Below, piece by piece: positions 9,343-17,300 of a stretch of DNA of 64,000 nucleotides (the first letter of the stretch is position 1; each line of letters starts with the position of its first letter). The notes below the pieces were generated by a model. It saw only the letters and a list, made by a program, of their open reading frames with translations, ran no database searches and was not told where the DNA came from. The stretch spans positions 1 through 64,000 of the forward strand of contig NZ_SUHQ01000016.1 of assembly GCF_004962245.1 (NCBI RefSeq), written 5' to 3'. The DNA comes from Mesorhizobium sp. Its GTDB lineage: Bacteria > Pseudomonadota > Alphaproteobacteria > Rhizobiales > Rhizobiaceae. A program made the position numbers and the translations under genes.

Positions 9343-9721
9343 CGATCGATCCTCCCTTTCCCGTCTACCAGGCTTGTCGAAAGGAGGGCCTGGGGAAGCG
9401 GCGCGTTCCTGACGATCGGCGGCCAAGGAGCGTAGCTGCCATCACCTTAAATGTGCGAATGACCGCTTATGGGTTTGGCGCGGCCAGCTCGGAACAGCTG
9501 AATGGGGACGGGTAGCTGAGCGGCAGCCTTGGACGCGGACCGGAATCGGACGATCCGCGGTCGGCCCAAACTGGAACAGCTATATAAGGCTCCATCGGGT
9601 GTTAGCGGACCTCTGGCTGTTCGTCATACCGACAAGGCGGCGCGCAGTTTGTGCCCAACCTCACTTCCGCGTAACCGCGGCTCAAGCTATTCTGAAGACC
9701 CTGGGATGGAGATTTTGCAGC
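9343..9721. other. Intergenic stretch, no gene seen
   Basis: These 379 bases between the two reductase genes hold no supported gene. An AATGACCGCTTATGGG word near 9469 and GGAACAGCT repeated at 9489 and 9571 look like decayed rhizobial repeat sequence. TATATAAGG at 9579-9587 could serve as a -10 box for the next gene but has no clear -35 partner. Confidence 0.35.
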
Positions 9722-10252
9722 ATGGCGAAGCTCGTCTTCGGAATGAATCAGTCCCTGGACGGTTACGTCGACCACCAGCAATTTGCGCCTGATCCCGCGC
9801 TCTTTCGTCACTGGATAGAGCACGTGCGCGACCTGACCGGCAGTGTGTACGGTCGCCGCATGTACGAGGTGATGCGGTATTGGGACGAAGACCGTCCTGA
9901 GTGGAGTGCAGAACAACACGAGTTCGCGGCGGCGTGGAGGAGCCAACCGAAGTGGGTCGTATCGCGCTCGTTGAAGTCAGTCGGCCCCAACGCCACGCTT
10001 GTTTCGGATGACATCGAGACGGTGATACGCGGGCTGAAGGCTCAGCTCGCTGGGGAGATTGCCGTTTCCGGACCAGACCTGGCGCGAAGCCTGACCGACC
10101 TTGGTCTTGTTGATGAGTATCGACTCTACTTCCACCCCGTCGTGCTTGGTCGCGGCAAGCCATTCTTCGCCGGTCCCCGGCCGCCGCTCCGCCTTATGGC
10201 CAGCGATCGAATTGGCGAGGACGCGATCAGGTTGACGTACGTTCCTGCCTGA
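9722..10252 (+). CDS. Dihydrofolate reductase-family protein (second copy)
   Basis: The 176-residue protein starts MAKLVFGMNQSLDGYVD and contains TGSVYGRRMYEVM, a WVVSRSL strand and EYRLYFHPVVLGRGKPFF. These are the same family landmarks as in the upstream reductase, but the proteins are clearly different, so this is not a recent duplicate. The ATG at 9722 is chosen because homologues start with the MxKLxFGM strand; GGAG lies about 12 bases upstream. A longer frame to 9599 adds an unrelated arginine-rich leader. It is probably a soluble NADPH-dependent reductase of unknown substrate. Confidence 0.85.
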   Translation: MAKLVFGMNQSLDGYVDHQQFAPDPALFRHWIEHVRDLTGSVYGRRMYEVMRYWDEDRPEWSAEQHEFAAAWRSQPKWVVSRSLKSVGPNATLVSDDIETVIRGLKAQLAGEIAVSGPDLARSLTDLGLVDEYRLYFHPVVLGRGKPFFAGPRPPLRLMASDRIGEDAIRLTYVPA

Positions 10253-10526
10253 TCACGCGACTCGCCCGACAGACTGCGCCGACGCGTCAGGTCCGCTTCG
10301 GGTCGTCAGCGGAAGGTCTGCTTTCTCGCGCTCAAGACGTTAGCATGTTGTCACCAAGCTTCTGCAATTGGCGCAACGTGCTCGTTCTGGGCAGATGAGC
10401 CGAACGGCAACGTCCCACCCGGTTGCCGAATTTCAAATCATGCTACCCCCGGCTTGTGGCGCGTTGACGGGTCACCGCCATCCCGATACGGGATCGGGAG
10501 TAGATCGATCTCAAGGAATTTGGCGC

Positions 10527-10922
10527 ATGGTGCATTACGCGGATGGACGGCCGCTCGGCGATCTGACGCTCAGGACGCTGGCCATGCCTTCGGACGCCAA
10601 TGCGGCGGGCGATATCTTTGGCGGCTGGGTGATGGCGCAGATGGATCTTGCCTGCGGCATCCGTGCCGCCGAGCGTGCCAAGGGCCGCGTCGTGACGGCG
10701 GCGGTGAAGGAGATGTCGTTCGCCAAGCCGATGAAGGTCGGCGACACGCTGTGCATCTATACGCATGTCGAGCGCGTCGGCCGCACCTCGATGACGCTCA
10801 AGGTCGAGGCCTGGGCGCAACGCTACCTCTCCGACCTAATGGAGAAGGTCACCCATGCCGACTTCGTCATGGTAGCGCTGGACAGCGAAGGCAGGCCGAA
10901 GGCGGTCCCGGCCGAAGGCTGA
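10527..10922 (+). CDS. Acyl-CoA thioesterase of the YciA/hotdog family
   Basis: The 131-residue hotdog protein carries the YciA signature SDANAAGDIFGGWVMAQMD, with the catalytic aspartate in AAGDIFGGW, followed by VTAAVKEMSFAKPMKVGD and YTHVERVGRTSM. It should hydrolyse acyl-CoA thioesters in the cytoplasm. AAGGA lies about 10 bases before the ATG at 10527. The reading frame is open a further 53 codons upstream, but that segment has no family similarity. A palindromic CCCGATACGGGATCGGG lies just upstream at about 10483-10499 and may be regulatory. Confidence 0.88.
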   Translation: MVHYADGRPLGDLTLRTLAMPSDANAAGDIFGGWVMAQMDLACGIRAAERAKGRVVTAAVKEMSFAKPMKVGDTLCIYTHVERVGRTSMTLKVEAWAQRYLSDLMEKVTHADFVMVALDSEGRPKAVPAEG

Positions 10923-11055
10923 CCGGCTCGATTTTTCACAGTCCGAATTGAATGGCCGTCTCTGCCGCGCGGGCAGCGATCTCGCGTGGTTTTTGCCTGA
11001 CCGTGTCCCCGCCAAGCGTTCGTGGGCGCGGCCGAAGGACCTCCCAGGAGAGACA

Positions 11056-11378
11056 ATGCGTCAACACATCCTGAACGCTGCCGTGGCGAGCGCTTGGCCG
11101 TGTTGCTTCCCCTGCCATCCGCAGCCGCTTTTGCCGAGGTCAAAAAGAGTGACTTAGGCGCCGCCTGCGTGTCGCAGAACCGCATCATCAACGGGCAGGT
11201 GGCCAGGCGCGAAATCCGCACGGGCGACGCCGTGCGGCGGCACGACGGTGAGCCATTGCCGCAGGAGACGGCGTGCACGGTCGGCGGCAAGCTGGTCAAC
11301 CCGAAAATGGACCCGGATCGAGAACTGCCGAAGTCCAACATGCAGATACCGCAGCAGGACTCAACTGCGAGAGTGTAG
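11056..11378 (+). pseudogene. Small exported protein broken by a frameshift in the signal peptide
   Basis: AGGAGA precedes an ATG at 11056 that opens MRQHILNAAVASA. After about 12 codons the reading frame loses the signal-peptide sense, but a -1 shift near 11090 restores LAVLLPLPSAAAFAEVKKSD and a mature part of about 75 residues ending at the TAG 11376-11378. Reading across the shift gives a perfect Sec signal peptide, so a one-base deletion (or a sequencing error) is the simplest explanation. The mature part contains ACVSQNRIINGQ and ACTVGGK; I do not recognise the family. Confidence 0.5.
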
Positions 11379-11386
11379 CCGTGCGA

Positions 11387-11409
11387 AAACCCTTGCAGGT
11401 CAAGGGTTT
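11387..11409. terminator. Hairpin between convergent genes
   Basis: A perfect 9-base stem, AAACCCTTG with CAAGGGTTT, encloses a 5-base loop. It lies between the broken exported-protein gene (plus) and the end of the HxlR gene (minus), touching the HxlR stop. The AAA/TTT ends make it usable in both directions, though the T run is short. Confidence 0.5.
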
Positions 11410-11816
11410 CAAGCGTGCATACTGTCGAACTTTTCGCGCGCCGCCTTGACGCGTTCGGTGTTCTTGCGCGCCCATTCGCCAAGTGCACCGACCGGCACAA
11501 GAAGCTCGTAGCCAAGGTCGGTCAGCTCATAGTCGACGCGCGGCGGAATGGTCGGGAACACGGTGCGGGTGACGAAGCCATCGCGCTCCAGCCCGCGCAA
11601 GGTGGTGGTCAGCATCTTCTGCGAAATGCCGCCGACGGCGCTGCGCAATTCGTTGAAGCGCAGCGGCCCGTCACCGAGCTTGCCGACGACGAGCACGGTC
11701 CATTTGTCGCCGACGCGCTGCAGGATTTCCGAGATGGCGCGGCAGTCCTCGGTGCGGTGCGGGTGCCTTGGTATCAAAAAGGTGCCTCCTTGCGCCTCGT
11801 GGGCACAGTCACTCAT
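11409..11816 (-). CDS. HxlR-family winged-helix regulator
   Basis: The 135-residue protein carries the HxlR signature: cysteine 25 in the RTEDCRAISEILQRVGDKW region, then GPLRFNELRSAVGGISQKML and LTDLGYELLVPVGALGEWA. Many HxlR proteins sense electrophiles or redox stress through this N-terminal cysteine. The gene is divergent from an FMN-dependent reductase, the usual arrangement for quinone-responsive HxlR/YodB-type pairs, and a palindrome lies between them. It probably represses both genes and is inactivated by oxidants or quinones; that is inference from the family. Confidence 0.88.
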   Translation of the reverse strand: MSDCAHEAQGGTFLIPRHPHRTEDCRAISEILQRVGDKWTVLVVGKLGDGPLRFNELRSAVGGISQKMLTTTLRGLERDGFVTRTVFPTIPPRVDYELTDLGYELLVPVGALGEWARKNTERVKAAREKFDSMHA

Positions 11817-11824
11817 ATAGCTCA

Positions 11825-11841
11825 GGTATCTAAACGATACC
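11825..11841. promoter_or_regulatory. Candidate HxlR operator
   Basis: GGTATC-TAAAC-GATACC is a perfect 6-base inverted repeat with a 5-base spacer in the 53-base gap between the divergent HxlR and FMN reductase genes. HxlR dimers bind such short dyads. It starts 9 bases upstream of the HxlR start and ends 28 bases before the reductase ATG, so one site could control both. Confidence 0.6.
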
Positions 11842-11869
11842 AGAAATTTGCCTAAAGGAGAGCCCCTCT

Positions 11870-12475
11870 ATGTCCAAACCCAAAATCGCCATTGTCGTCG
11901 GTTCGACCCGCGCCGCACGCTTCGCCGACGTGCCGACCCAGTGGATCGCCAAGATCGCCAAGTCGCATGCCGACATCGACGTGGAAGTGGTCGACCTGCG
12001 CGACTTCCCGCTGCCGTTCTTCGACGAGGTCGCATCGTCCGCCTGGGCGCCGTCGCAGAACGAAGTGGCGCAGCGCTGGCAGAAGAAGGTCGCCGAATTC
12101 GACGGCTTCATCTTCACCGCCGCCGAATACAATCATGGTCCGACGGCCGTCCTGAAGAACGCCATCGACTACGCCGCCAATGAATGGAACAAGAAGCCAG
12201 CCGGCTTCGTCGGTTATGGCGCCGTCGGCGGCGCGCGTGCCGTCGAGCAGCTCCGGATGCATGCCGTCGAGCTGCAGATGGCGCCGGTCAAGTCTGCCGT
12301 CCATATTTCGTGGGCCGATTTCCTCGCCGTCAGGCAAGGTGAAAAGAAGCTCGACGAGATCGAGCACCTGAACCAGTCCGCCACCGCTCTCATCAACGAC
12401 ATCGCATGGTGGGCAAGGGCGTTGAAGGCAGCGCGTCAGGCCGACGCGATCAATGAAGAAGTCAAGGCGGCCTGA
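11870..12475 (+). CDS. NADPH-dependent FMN reductase (flavodoxin-fold)
   Basis: The 201-residue protein has the flavin phosphate loop IAIVVGSTRAARFADVP and the signature AAEYNHGPTAVLKNAIDY of the NADPH-dependent FMN/quinone reductase family. It probably reduces quinones, azo or nitro compounds using FMN in the cytoplasm. AAAGGAGAG lies 8-16 bases before the ATG. It is divergent from HxlR and followed by an intrinsic terminator, so it is monocistronic. Confidence 0.88.
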   Translation: MSKPKIAIVVGSTRAARFADVPTQWIAKIAKSHADIDVEVVDLRDFPLPFFDEVASSAWAPSQNEVAQRWQKKVAEFDGFIFTAAEYNHGPTAVLKNAIDYAANEWNKKPAGFVGYGAVGGARAVEQLRMHAVELQMAPVKSAVHISWADFLAVRQGEKKLDEIEHLNQSATALINDIAWWARALKAARQADAINEEVKAA

Positions 12476-12508
12476 ACCGCCGGTTCGAAATCATCCTCCC
12501 AAGGATCC

Positions 12509-12533
12509 GGGGCGGCGCTTGCGTCGCCCCTTT
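12509..12533 (+). terminator. Intrinsic terminator after the FMN reductase
   Basis: GGGGCG at 12509 pairs with CGCCCC at 12525-12530, with an extended inner stem around a CTTG loop, followed by TTTGG. It lies 33 bases after the reductase stop codon. Confidence 0.6.
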
Positions 12534-12551
12534 GGTTTGTGAAGGCCATTG

Positions 12552-12592
12552 GCCGGTTGTAGCGCCTGCCCAGGCCTGATGATGCAACCGGC
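12552..12592. repeat. Nested inverted repeat
   Basis: GCCGGTTG at 12552-12559 pairs exactly with CAACCGGC at 12585-12592, and an inner GCCTG/CAGGC hairpin sits between them. There is no T tract and no adjacent gene end. It could be a cruciform-type repeat or a structured RNA segment. The rest of the stretch 12534-12758 shows nothing I can support. Confidence 0.4.
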
Positions 12593-12758
12593 GAGGCGGT
12601 CCAATTCGTTCAGCTCTACGGCGTGGTGCTGGCCGCGCCGATGCGGGCGGCCAGTCGGATGCGGGGTCATATGATGACCGCTACGGGGCCGAAGAACGGA
12701 CAGGCAGCTTCCAGCATCCAAAAAGCGATGGCAGACATTCAAGCAGGTGGGACAAGCA

Positions 12759-12838
12759 GGTGGGGTTGAAGGATTGGAACCACCGTGAACTTGTGCCCGC
12801 GCCGGTTTTCAAGTCCGGTGCCTTGGCCAAAGCGCGTC
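12759..12838 (-). pseudogene. Degenerate tRNA-Ser(UGA)-like remnant
   Basis: Read on the minus strand, AAGGCACCGG leads into an anticodon stem CCGG/CCGG with loop ACTTGAAAA (anticodon TGA), then a serine-type long variable arm GGGCACAAGTTCAC, a T-arm-like GGTTCCAATCC and CCCCACC. The D arm is shortened (TTTGGCC runs directly into AAGGC) and the 5' acceptor strand is missing, so it cannot fold as a working tRNA. It looks like a decayed copy or an attachment-site scar left by an element that used tRNA-Ser. Confidence 0.5.
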
Positions 12839-12866
12839 GCGACTGAACGGATTCATGCGACGCGCC

Positions 12867-12920
12867 TTAGGTTATTGCTTTTATCCATCTCGTTGTAGCA
12901 AAACCGCTGCGCACCTTTGG
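12867..12920. repeat. Partial copy of a rhizobial palindromic repeat
   Basis: TTAGGTTATTGCTTTTATCC and GTAGCAAAACCGCTGCGCAC match the layout of the fuller copy at 17054-17122 (TAAGTATTTGCTTTTACGC and CGGAAAACCGCTACGCAC). The closing inverted arm is missing, so this copy is truncated. Confidence 0.5.
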
Positions 12921-12930
12921 ACGACATGCA

Positions 12931-13188
12931 CTAATGCGCGGTTCCCGCGCCCTTTTGCCGTCGAGACCTGACAGTCTCCAGCAGTTCGCGCTCGCTGGTG
13001 TGAGCATTTCGAAAGATGGCCACAACCATCACCGCCAGAATTTCGGCGTCCGGCTCCAACGGGTCGAGATTTTCATCCGCGCAGACCTTATTGAACACGC
13101 GTTCGCAGATAGCCAAGTCGTGAGGGCTGAGGCAGGTGCGATTGAAACGCCGACGCAGCATCTGTGCGAACCTTTCAGGGCCCGTCAC
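12931..13188 (-). CDS. Hypothetical small protein
   Basis: The 85-residue frame (GTG start) reads MTGPERFAQMLRRRFNRTC, with DLAICERVFNKVCADENLD and a tail RSRRQKGAGTAH. Composition is protein-like, with amphipathic helices, and it lies alone between a repeat and a small HTH gene. No ribosome-binding site is evident. I do not recognise a family; a small accessory-region protein is likely. Confidence 0.45.
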   Translation of the reverse strand: MTGPERFAQMLRRRFNRTCLSPHDLAICERVFNKVCADENLDPLEPDAEILAVMVVAIFRNAHTSERELLETVRSRRQKGAGTAH

Positions 13189-13273
13189 CCGTGCTTTGCG
13201 GCGGGCTTCCTACTGATCCGCTGAACCGATGGAATGCCTGAGGGACGACTTCGTCGACGGAATTGTAGTACGA

Positions 13274-13576
13274 CTACTCGGCCCCTGATGATTCCATCGT
13301 CAAGAGTCCCAAGATCTGCGCGCACTCGCGGGCCTTGTACTGCCCAGCGATCATCAGCTGGTAGTAATCTTGCCGTTTGTGTTCGGGGACATGGAAGCCG
13401 CGTCGAAATTCAGCCGCCGCCCTTGGGGTGCGAGTGCAGCCGAGTTTACTGGCGCTGACCTTTAAACTCGCCAGCGAGCATCCGACCTTGGCGGCAATAT
13501 CTTTCAAAGGTTCGTTATTGAAATATCCATCAAGAATGATCTTGCGGCGGGCTTCTCCTTTGAGCTTTGCGTTCAT
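13274..13576 (-). CDS. Small HTH-like hypothetical protein
   Basis: The 100-residue protein contains a helix-turn-helix-like segment EPLKDIAAKVGCSLASLKVSA near residues 22-42, followed by a basic stretch and KARECAQILGLL, which reads like a second short helix pair. GAGGAGACC lies 7-15 bases before the ATG, so it is probably translated. Such proteins occur in mobile and accessory regions as small DNA-binding regulators. The exact family is not recognised. Confidence 0.6.
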   Translation of the reverse strand: MNAKLKGEARRKIILDGYFNNEPLKDIAAKVGCSLASLKVSASKLGCTRTPRAAAEFRRGFHVPEHKRQDYYQLMIAGQYKARECAQILGLLTMESSGAE

Positions 13577-13740
13577 TTCGTGGTCTCCTCAACTACGCTT
13601 TCATGATGCCAGATTCTATACGCACCAGGTTGAAGAGTGTCGTTAGCGCCGCATCCAGAAACTTATCTCCGAATGCATTTCTTACTGCAATCCGGCGTGA
13701 TGACCGCTTCTGTGGACTCGCGTTCCGCTAGTCTTGCCAG

Positions 13741-14949
13741 ATGCCTGTGGTACACCACATGATTGAGGCGGGCTGGGCATACCCGAATCGGATATGGCAC
13801 CACGCGATGAACGCTAAGAGGCAGGACGAGGCGCTTGCGAGGCAGGCGCCGAAGCGTGATCGACGTCGTTGGCCGCGCGACGTTCAAGCTAACAATGAGG
13901 CTGCCCCGTCACTTGCGCCGGCGCTCGTACCTTTGCTCTTTTCAACGCTCGAACTGGCGCCAGGGGATCAATTCGCCGCTTGGCAGGCGCATATGGCACC
14001 GCTCGTCGAGGTCAAATTGCCGGATGACAAATCGCTCGACGATGGCTTTCCCGCCGCCCACACCACTTGGAACCTCGGCGGCATGCTGATCGTTCAACAG
14101 CGCGCACCGGCACATAGTTATGTGCGTTCTGCCGCGAAGCTTCGGTCCAGCTCAATCGATCATTGGTACATCGCTGTGCCACATACTGGCCGGTCGTGGA
14201 CGGAGGTCGATCGCCGCGTCGTGGAAAACCTGCCGGGCAAATTGGAGATCAGATCGCTTGGCTACCCGTTTCGCGGGAGGACGACGGAATCCGAAAGTCT
14301 CTTCCTCTATTTGCCGCGTGACTTGTTCTCCGATGCGACGACAAGCCTGGACGCAAAGAACAATTCAATTCTGTCTGGCAACTTTGCCGACCTCTTGCTT
14401 GACTACCTTAACAGCATCGAAGCAAGACTGCGCAGTCTCACGGCTGACGATCTTCCCCGCATCGTACACGCGACACGCAGCATGATCATCGCCTGCCTCT
14501 CGCCCCCGGCGGAACATGCCGCGGCCACCGAGCAATTGGCGAGTGTCGCGCTGATGGAGCGGGCGCGTCGATACGTCCACAACAATCTGGATGCGGCTCA
14601 TCTGACGCCGGATTCAATGTGCCGGGCGCTCGGCGTTTCGCGCTCTCGTCTCTATCAGTTGTTCGAACCGAGCGGTGGTGTTCTCCACTACATACAAAGT
14701 CGCCGGCTTCTGGCAGCCCATGTCGCGCTTAGCGATCCGGTGGACAGCCGGCGCATTGTCACTATCGCCGAAGCAGTCGGGTTTAGTTCAGCGGCTAATT
14801 TCAGCCGGGCATTCAGCAAGGAATTCGGTTACAGCCCCCGCGAAGTCCGAAGTTCGGTGGTGTTGCCGCGCCCCTCCTACTCAGTCTCGCCTGCGGAGCA
14901 CGAGAAGGCCTCGTCCTTTGAAGGTTGGCTAAAAGCGCTCGGAAGCTGA
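13741..14949 (+). CDS. AraC-family transcriptional regulator
   Basis: The C-terminal 110 residues form a double HTH: RRYVHNNLDAAHLTPDSMCR, VSRSRLYQLFEPSGGVLHYI and AEAVGFSSAANFSRAFSKEF, then GYSPREVR. The N-terminal part (STLELAPGDQFAAWQAHMAP) matches the AraC-binding-like sensor domain found in many rhizobial AraC proteins. The start is uncertain: the first 50 residues from 13741 are basic and unlike the family, and the ATG at 13807 also lacks a clear ribosome-binding site. It stands alone and its target is not evident; the GGDEF-EAL gene lies 330 bases downstream. Confidence 0.8.
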   Translation: MPVVHHMIEAGWAYPNRIWHHAMNAKRQDEALARQAPKRDRRRWPRDVQANNEAAPSLAPALVPLLFSTLELAPGDQFAAWQAHMAPLVEVKLPDDKSLDDGFPAAHTTWNLGGMLIVQQRAPAHSYVRSAAKLRSSSIDHWYIAVPHTGRSWTEVDRRVVENLPGKLEIRSLGYPFRGRTTESESLFLYLPRDLFSDATTSLDAKNNSILSGNFADLLLDYLNSIEARLRSLTADDLPRIVHATRSMIIACLSPPAEHAAATEQLASVALMERARRYVHNNLDAAHLTPDSMCRALGVSRSRLYQLFEPSGGVLHYIQSRRLLAAHVALSDPVDSRRIVTIAEAVGFSSAANFSRAFSKEFGYSPREVRSSVVLPRPSYSVSPAEHEKASSFEGWLKALGS

Positions 14950-15279
14950 GTCTAGGATCGGGCGATGTTTTGAGATGCGGCGGGCTCAAAACAGGCTTGC
15001 CGGACCGGGAAGGCCGCGTCGCCTCATGGACACAATATTCGAATCGCGTCCACCGCAGCGTCAATCATATAGCTGTATTCCCACCATTTCCCGATTTATC
15101 AACGAACCGTGACTGTCTATCACTATCAATAATTTACCGCCAATCGAAGCGGAGCGTGCATTGCAATTACGCCGCACGCGGCGCTTGTTGAGAATGCGGT
15201 TCGAAAGTTTGCCAAGCTTGCCAGTTATGCTATTTCTAGACTGGGGGACGCGAATCTGCACCGCCCATGGAGGTGGCTC
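14950..15279. other. Intergenic stretch, no gene seen
   Basis: These 330 bases between the AraC and GGDEF-EAL genes show no supported coding frame, repeat or terminator. The end holds a GGAGG at 15269-15273 that serves the downstream TTG start. Confidence 0.4.
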
Positions 15280-17022
15280 TTGCACCCGGAGGCATCAGGT
15301 GTCGGCACGGAGAGTGATGGGCCTTCCTCGAGCGATGGTCCTGGTGCCGGCGAAGCGCTTCTCGCTGACCTTTTGGCGAACACGACCGAACTCTTGTCGT
15401 TCTATGACCGCGACTTCCAACTGACGCACTACGCAGCCAGGTTCAAAGGCGTGTACGGAGGCGCGGTGGCCCCGGGCGTCGCCGTCTGGGAGATCTACCC
15501 GAGCTTCCTCGATGCGAGGTATCGCGACGAATTTCTTCGTGTATTCCACGGCGGCTCTCCGGCGAGCATCGACCTGCCGCGATCATCGGGCGAAGTGCCC
15601 CGGTCCGTTTTCGTCTTCGGCACTGCGAATGGTGTCGGAATTATCGAATCAAGGGGGCACGGCGGGCGGAGCGCAGCGGAGGAGCAGGAGCATGTTATTC
15701 TGCTCCATCAGGCGACGCACGACGTGCTGACCGGACTGCAGAACCGGCGGCGATTCGGCGAGCGGCTGCAGCAGGCACTGGCGGCCATCGGCAGACCAAA
15801 GCTGAAAGCCGCCCTGCTGCAAATCGACCTTGACGATTTCAAAGCGGTCAACGACACGCTCGGTCATGGAGCAGGCGACACGCTTCTCCAGCTCGCGGCG
15901 GGTCGAATCCGCGACGCGCTGCAGGACGGCGAATCCGCATACCGGTATGCCGGCGATGAGTTCGCCGTCATCCAATTGGGAAAGGATCAGCCCGCGGAAG
16001 CCGAGCGCCTCGCCGGATTGCTGGTCGACGCGTTCAAGGAGCCGTTCGTCATCAACGGCATTCCCGTCTTCGTCGGCTCAAGTATCGGAATTGCTTTCGG
16101 GCCGGAGCACGGGACCGATGGCGAGCAGCTGATGAAAGCCGCGGACATTGCTCTTTACGCGGCCAAGACGGATGGACGCGGTTGCGCTCGAACGTTCAAT
16201 CGTTCGATGCTGCTCTTGCTCGAGCAGCGCGAGAACCTGAGGCGCAGCCTTCGAACCGCGCTGGAACGGGGCGAGCTTTATCTGGAGTATCAGCCGCTCA
16301 TTCGGTCTCCCGCGTCGGTGATCGGTTTCGAAGCGCTACTGCGGTGGCGGCACCCCGAGACCGGAGTCATTCCACCCAGCGTGTTCATACCGATCGCCGA
16401 AGCCGACGGTCTGATGGACGAGATTGGACGATGGGTGCTCGAGGAAGCCTGTCGCCAGGCATTGACGTGGCCTTCCTCGCTGACGGTCGCAGTGAACCTG
16501 TCGCCGGCTCAGTTCCTTGGCGGTTCGCTGACGGACACAGTCGCTCAGATCATCGACGCAGTTGGAATCCGGGCCGACCGACTTGAACTCGAGATAACCG
16601 AGACGGTTCTTCTCGAGAAGACGATCGACAATATCGACACATTAAACACTCTAAACGTCTTGGGAATACGAATATCGCTCGACGATTTTGGGACATACTA
16701 TTCATCGTTGAGCTATCTCAAGAACTTTCCCTTCGATACGTTGAAGATAGATCAGTACTTCATTGCGGACCTGACGACCGATCTCAAAAGCCAGACGATC
16801 GTGCGATCGATCATAAATCTGGCGCACGGCCTGGGAATAAGCGTTACCGCCGAGGGGGTCGAGACGTCGGCGCAGGCCCGGTGGCTGATCAAGGAGAATT
16901 GCGATTGCCTGCAAGGTAATTTCCTGGGACGGCCGCTCGGAGCCGAGGCAACCAGCGATTTCATCAGACGGTCCCCACTGAGGTTGGTGCGAGCGATGGA
17001 GGAATCAAATCGGGCAGTTTAG
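15280..17022 (+). CDS. PAS-like GGDEF-EAL cyclic-di-GMP protein
   Basis: The 580-residue soluble protein has a PAS-like N-terminal domain (about 30-115), a GGDEF domain (about 140-310) and an EAL domain (about 320-570). The cyclase signature reads YAGDEF (224-228), and the RxxD inhibitory site normally upstream is absent (DGES). The EAL domain keeps GFEALLRWRHP, NLSPAQF, DDFGTYYSSLSYL (a Y where G is usual), TLKIDQYF and TAEGVET, so phosphodiesterase activity is plausible. The TTG at 15280 is chosen because GGAGG lies 6 bases upstream; no in-frame ATG precedes the PAS region. It sits 278 bases upstream of the partner-switching operon, the kind of module known to steer c-di-GMP enzymes. Confidence 0.85.
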   Translation: MHPEASGVGTESDGPSSSDGPGAGEALLADLLANTTELLSFYDRDFQLTHYAARFKGVYGGAVAPGVAVWEIYPSFLDARYRDEFLRVFHGGSPASIDLPRSSGEVPRSVFVFGTANGVGIIESRGHGGRSAAEEQEHVILLHQATHDVLTGLQNRRRFGERLQQALAAIGRPKLKAALLQIDLDDFKAVNDTLGHGAGDTLLQLAAGRIRDALQDGESAYRYAGDEFAVIQLGKDQPAEAERLAGLLVDAFKEPFVINGIPVFVGSSIGIAFGPEHGTDGEQLMKAADIALYAAKTDGRGCARTFNRSMLLLLEQRENLRRSLRTALERGELYLEYQPLIRSPASVIGFEALLRWRHPETGVIPPSVFIPIAEADGLMDEIGRWVLEEACRQALTWPSSLTVAVNLSPAQFLGGSLTDTVAQIIDAVGIRADRLELEITETVLLEKTIDNIDTLNTLNVLGIRISLDDFGTYYSSLSYLKNFPFDTLKIDQYFIADLTTDLKSQTIVRSIINLAHGLGISVTAEGVETSAQARWLIKENCDCLQGNFLGRPLGAEATSDFIRRSPLRLVRAMEESNRAV

Positions 17023-17053
17023 GGCGGTTCAGCTTTGATAGAATCGCCGATCC

Positions 17054-17122
17054 GCTCTAAGTATTTGCTTTTACGCAATTCCTGACGGAAAACCGCTACG
17101 CACTTTTCTAGGAATTGTTCTA
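17054..17122. repeat. Rhizobial interspersed palindromic repeat
   Basis: CAATTCCT at 17076-17083 pairs perfectly with AGGAATTG at 17110-17117 around CGGAAAACCGCTACGCAC. The flanking CTCTAAGTATTTGCTTTTACG and GTTCTAG words recur near 12867 and, more loosely, near 40143. This layout is widespread in Mesorhizobium intergenic DNA. Confidence 0.6.
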
Positions 17123-17300
17123 GCGCCTTGCACCCTTTGTTAACGCTGAAGTGGAGATTTGTGGAAACGATCGAGGCAGATACCGCGCAATTCTTCGAGT
17201 CGGTGCGAGAGTGACTCATCACGGCGCGCGGTGAAATTCTTCGTCGCGGAGGCCATCACCGCGCGAGGGCTCAATACTGATGGAACAAGGGAGGATGCCG

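Noticed and set aside
12759..12838. Functional tRNA-Ser
   Set aside because: The D arm is shortened and the 5' acceptor strand is missing, so it cannot fold as a working tRNA.
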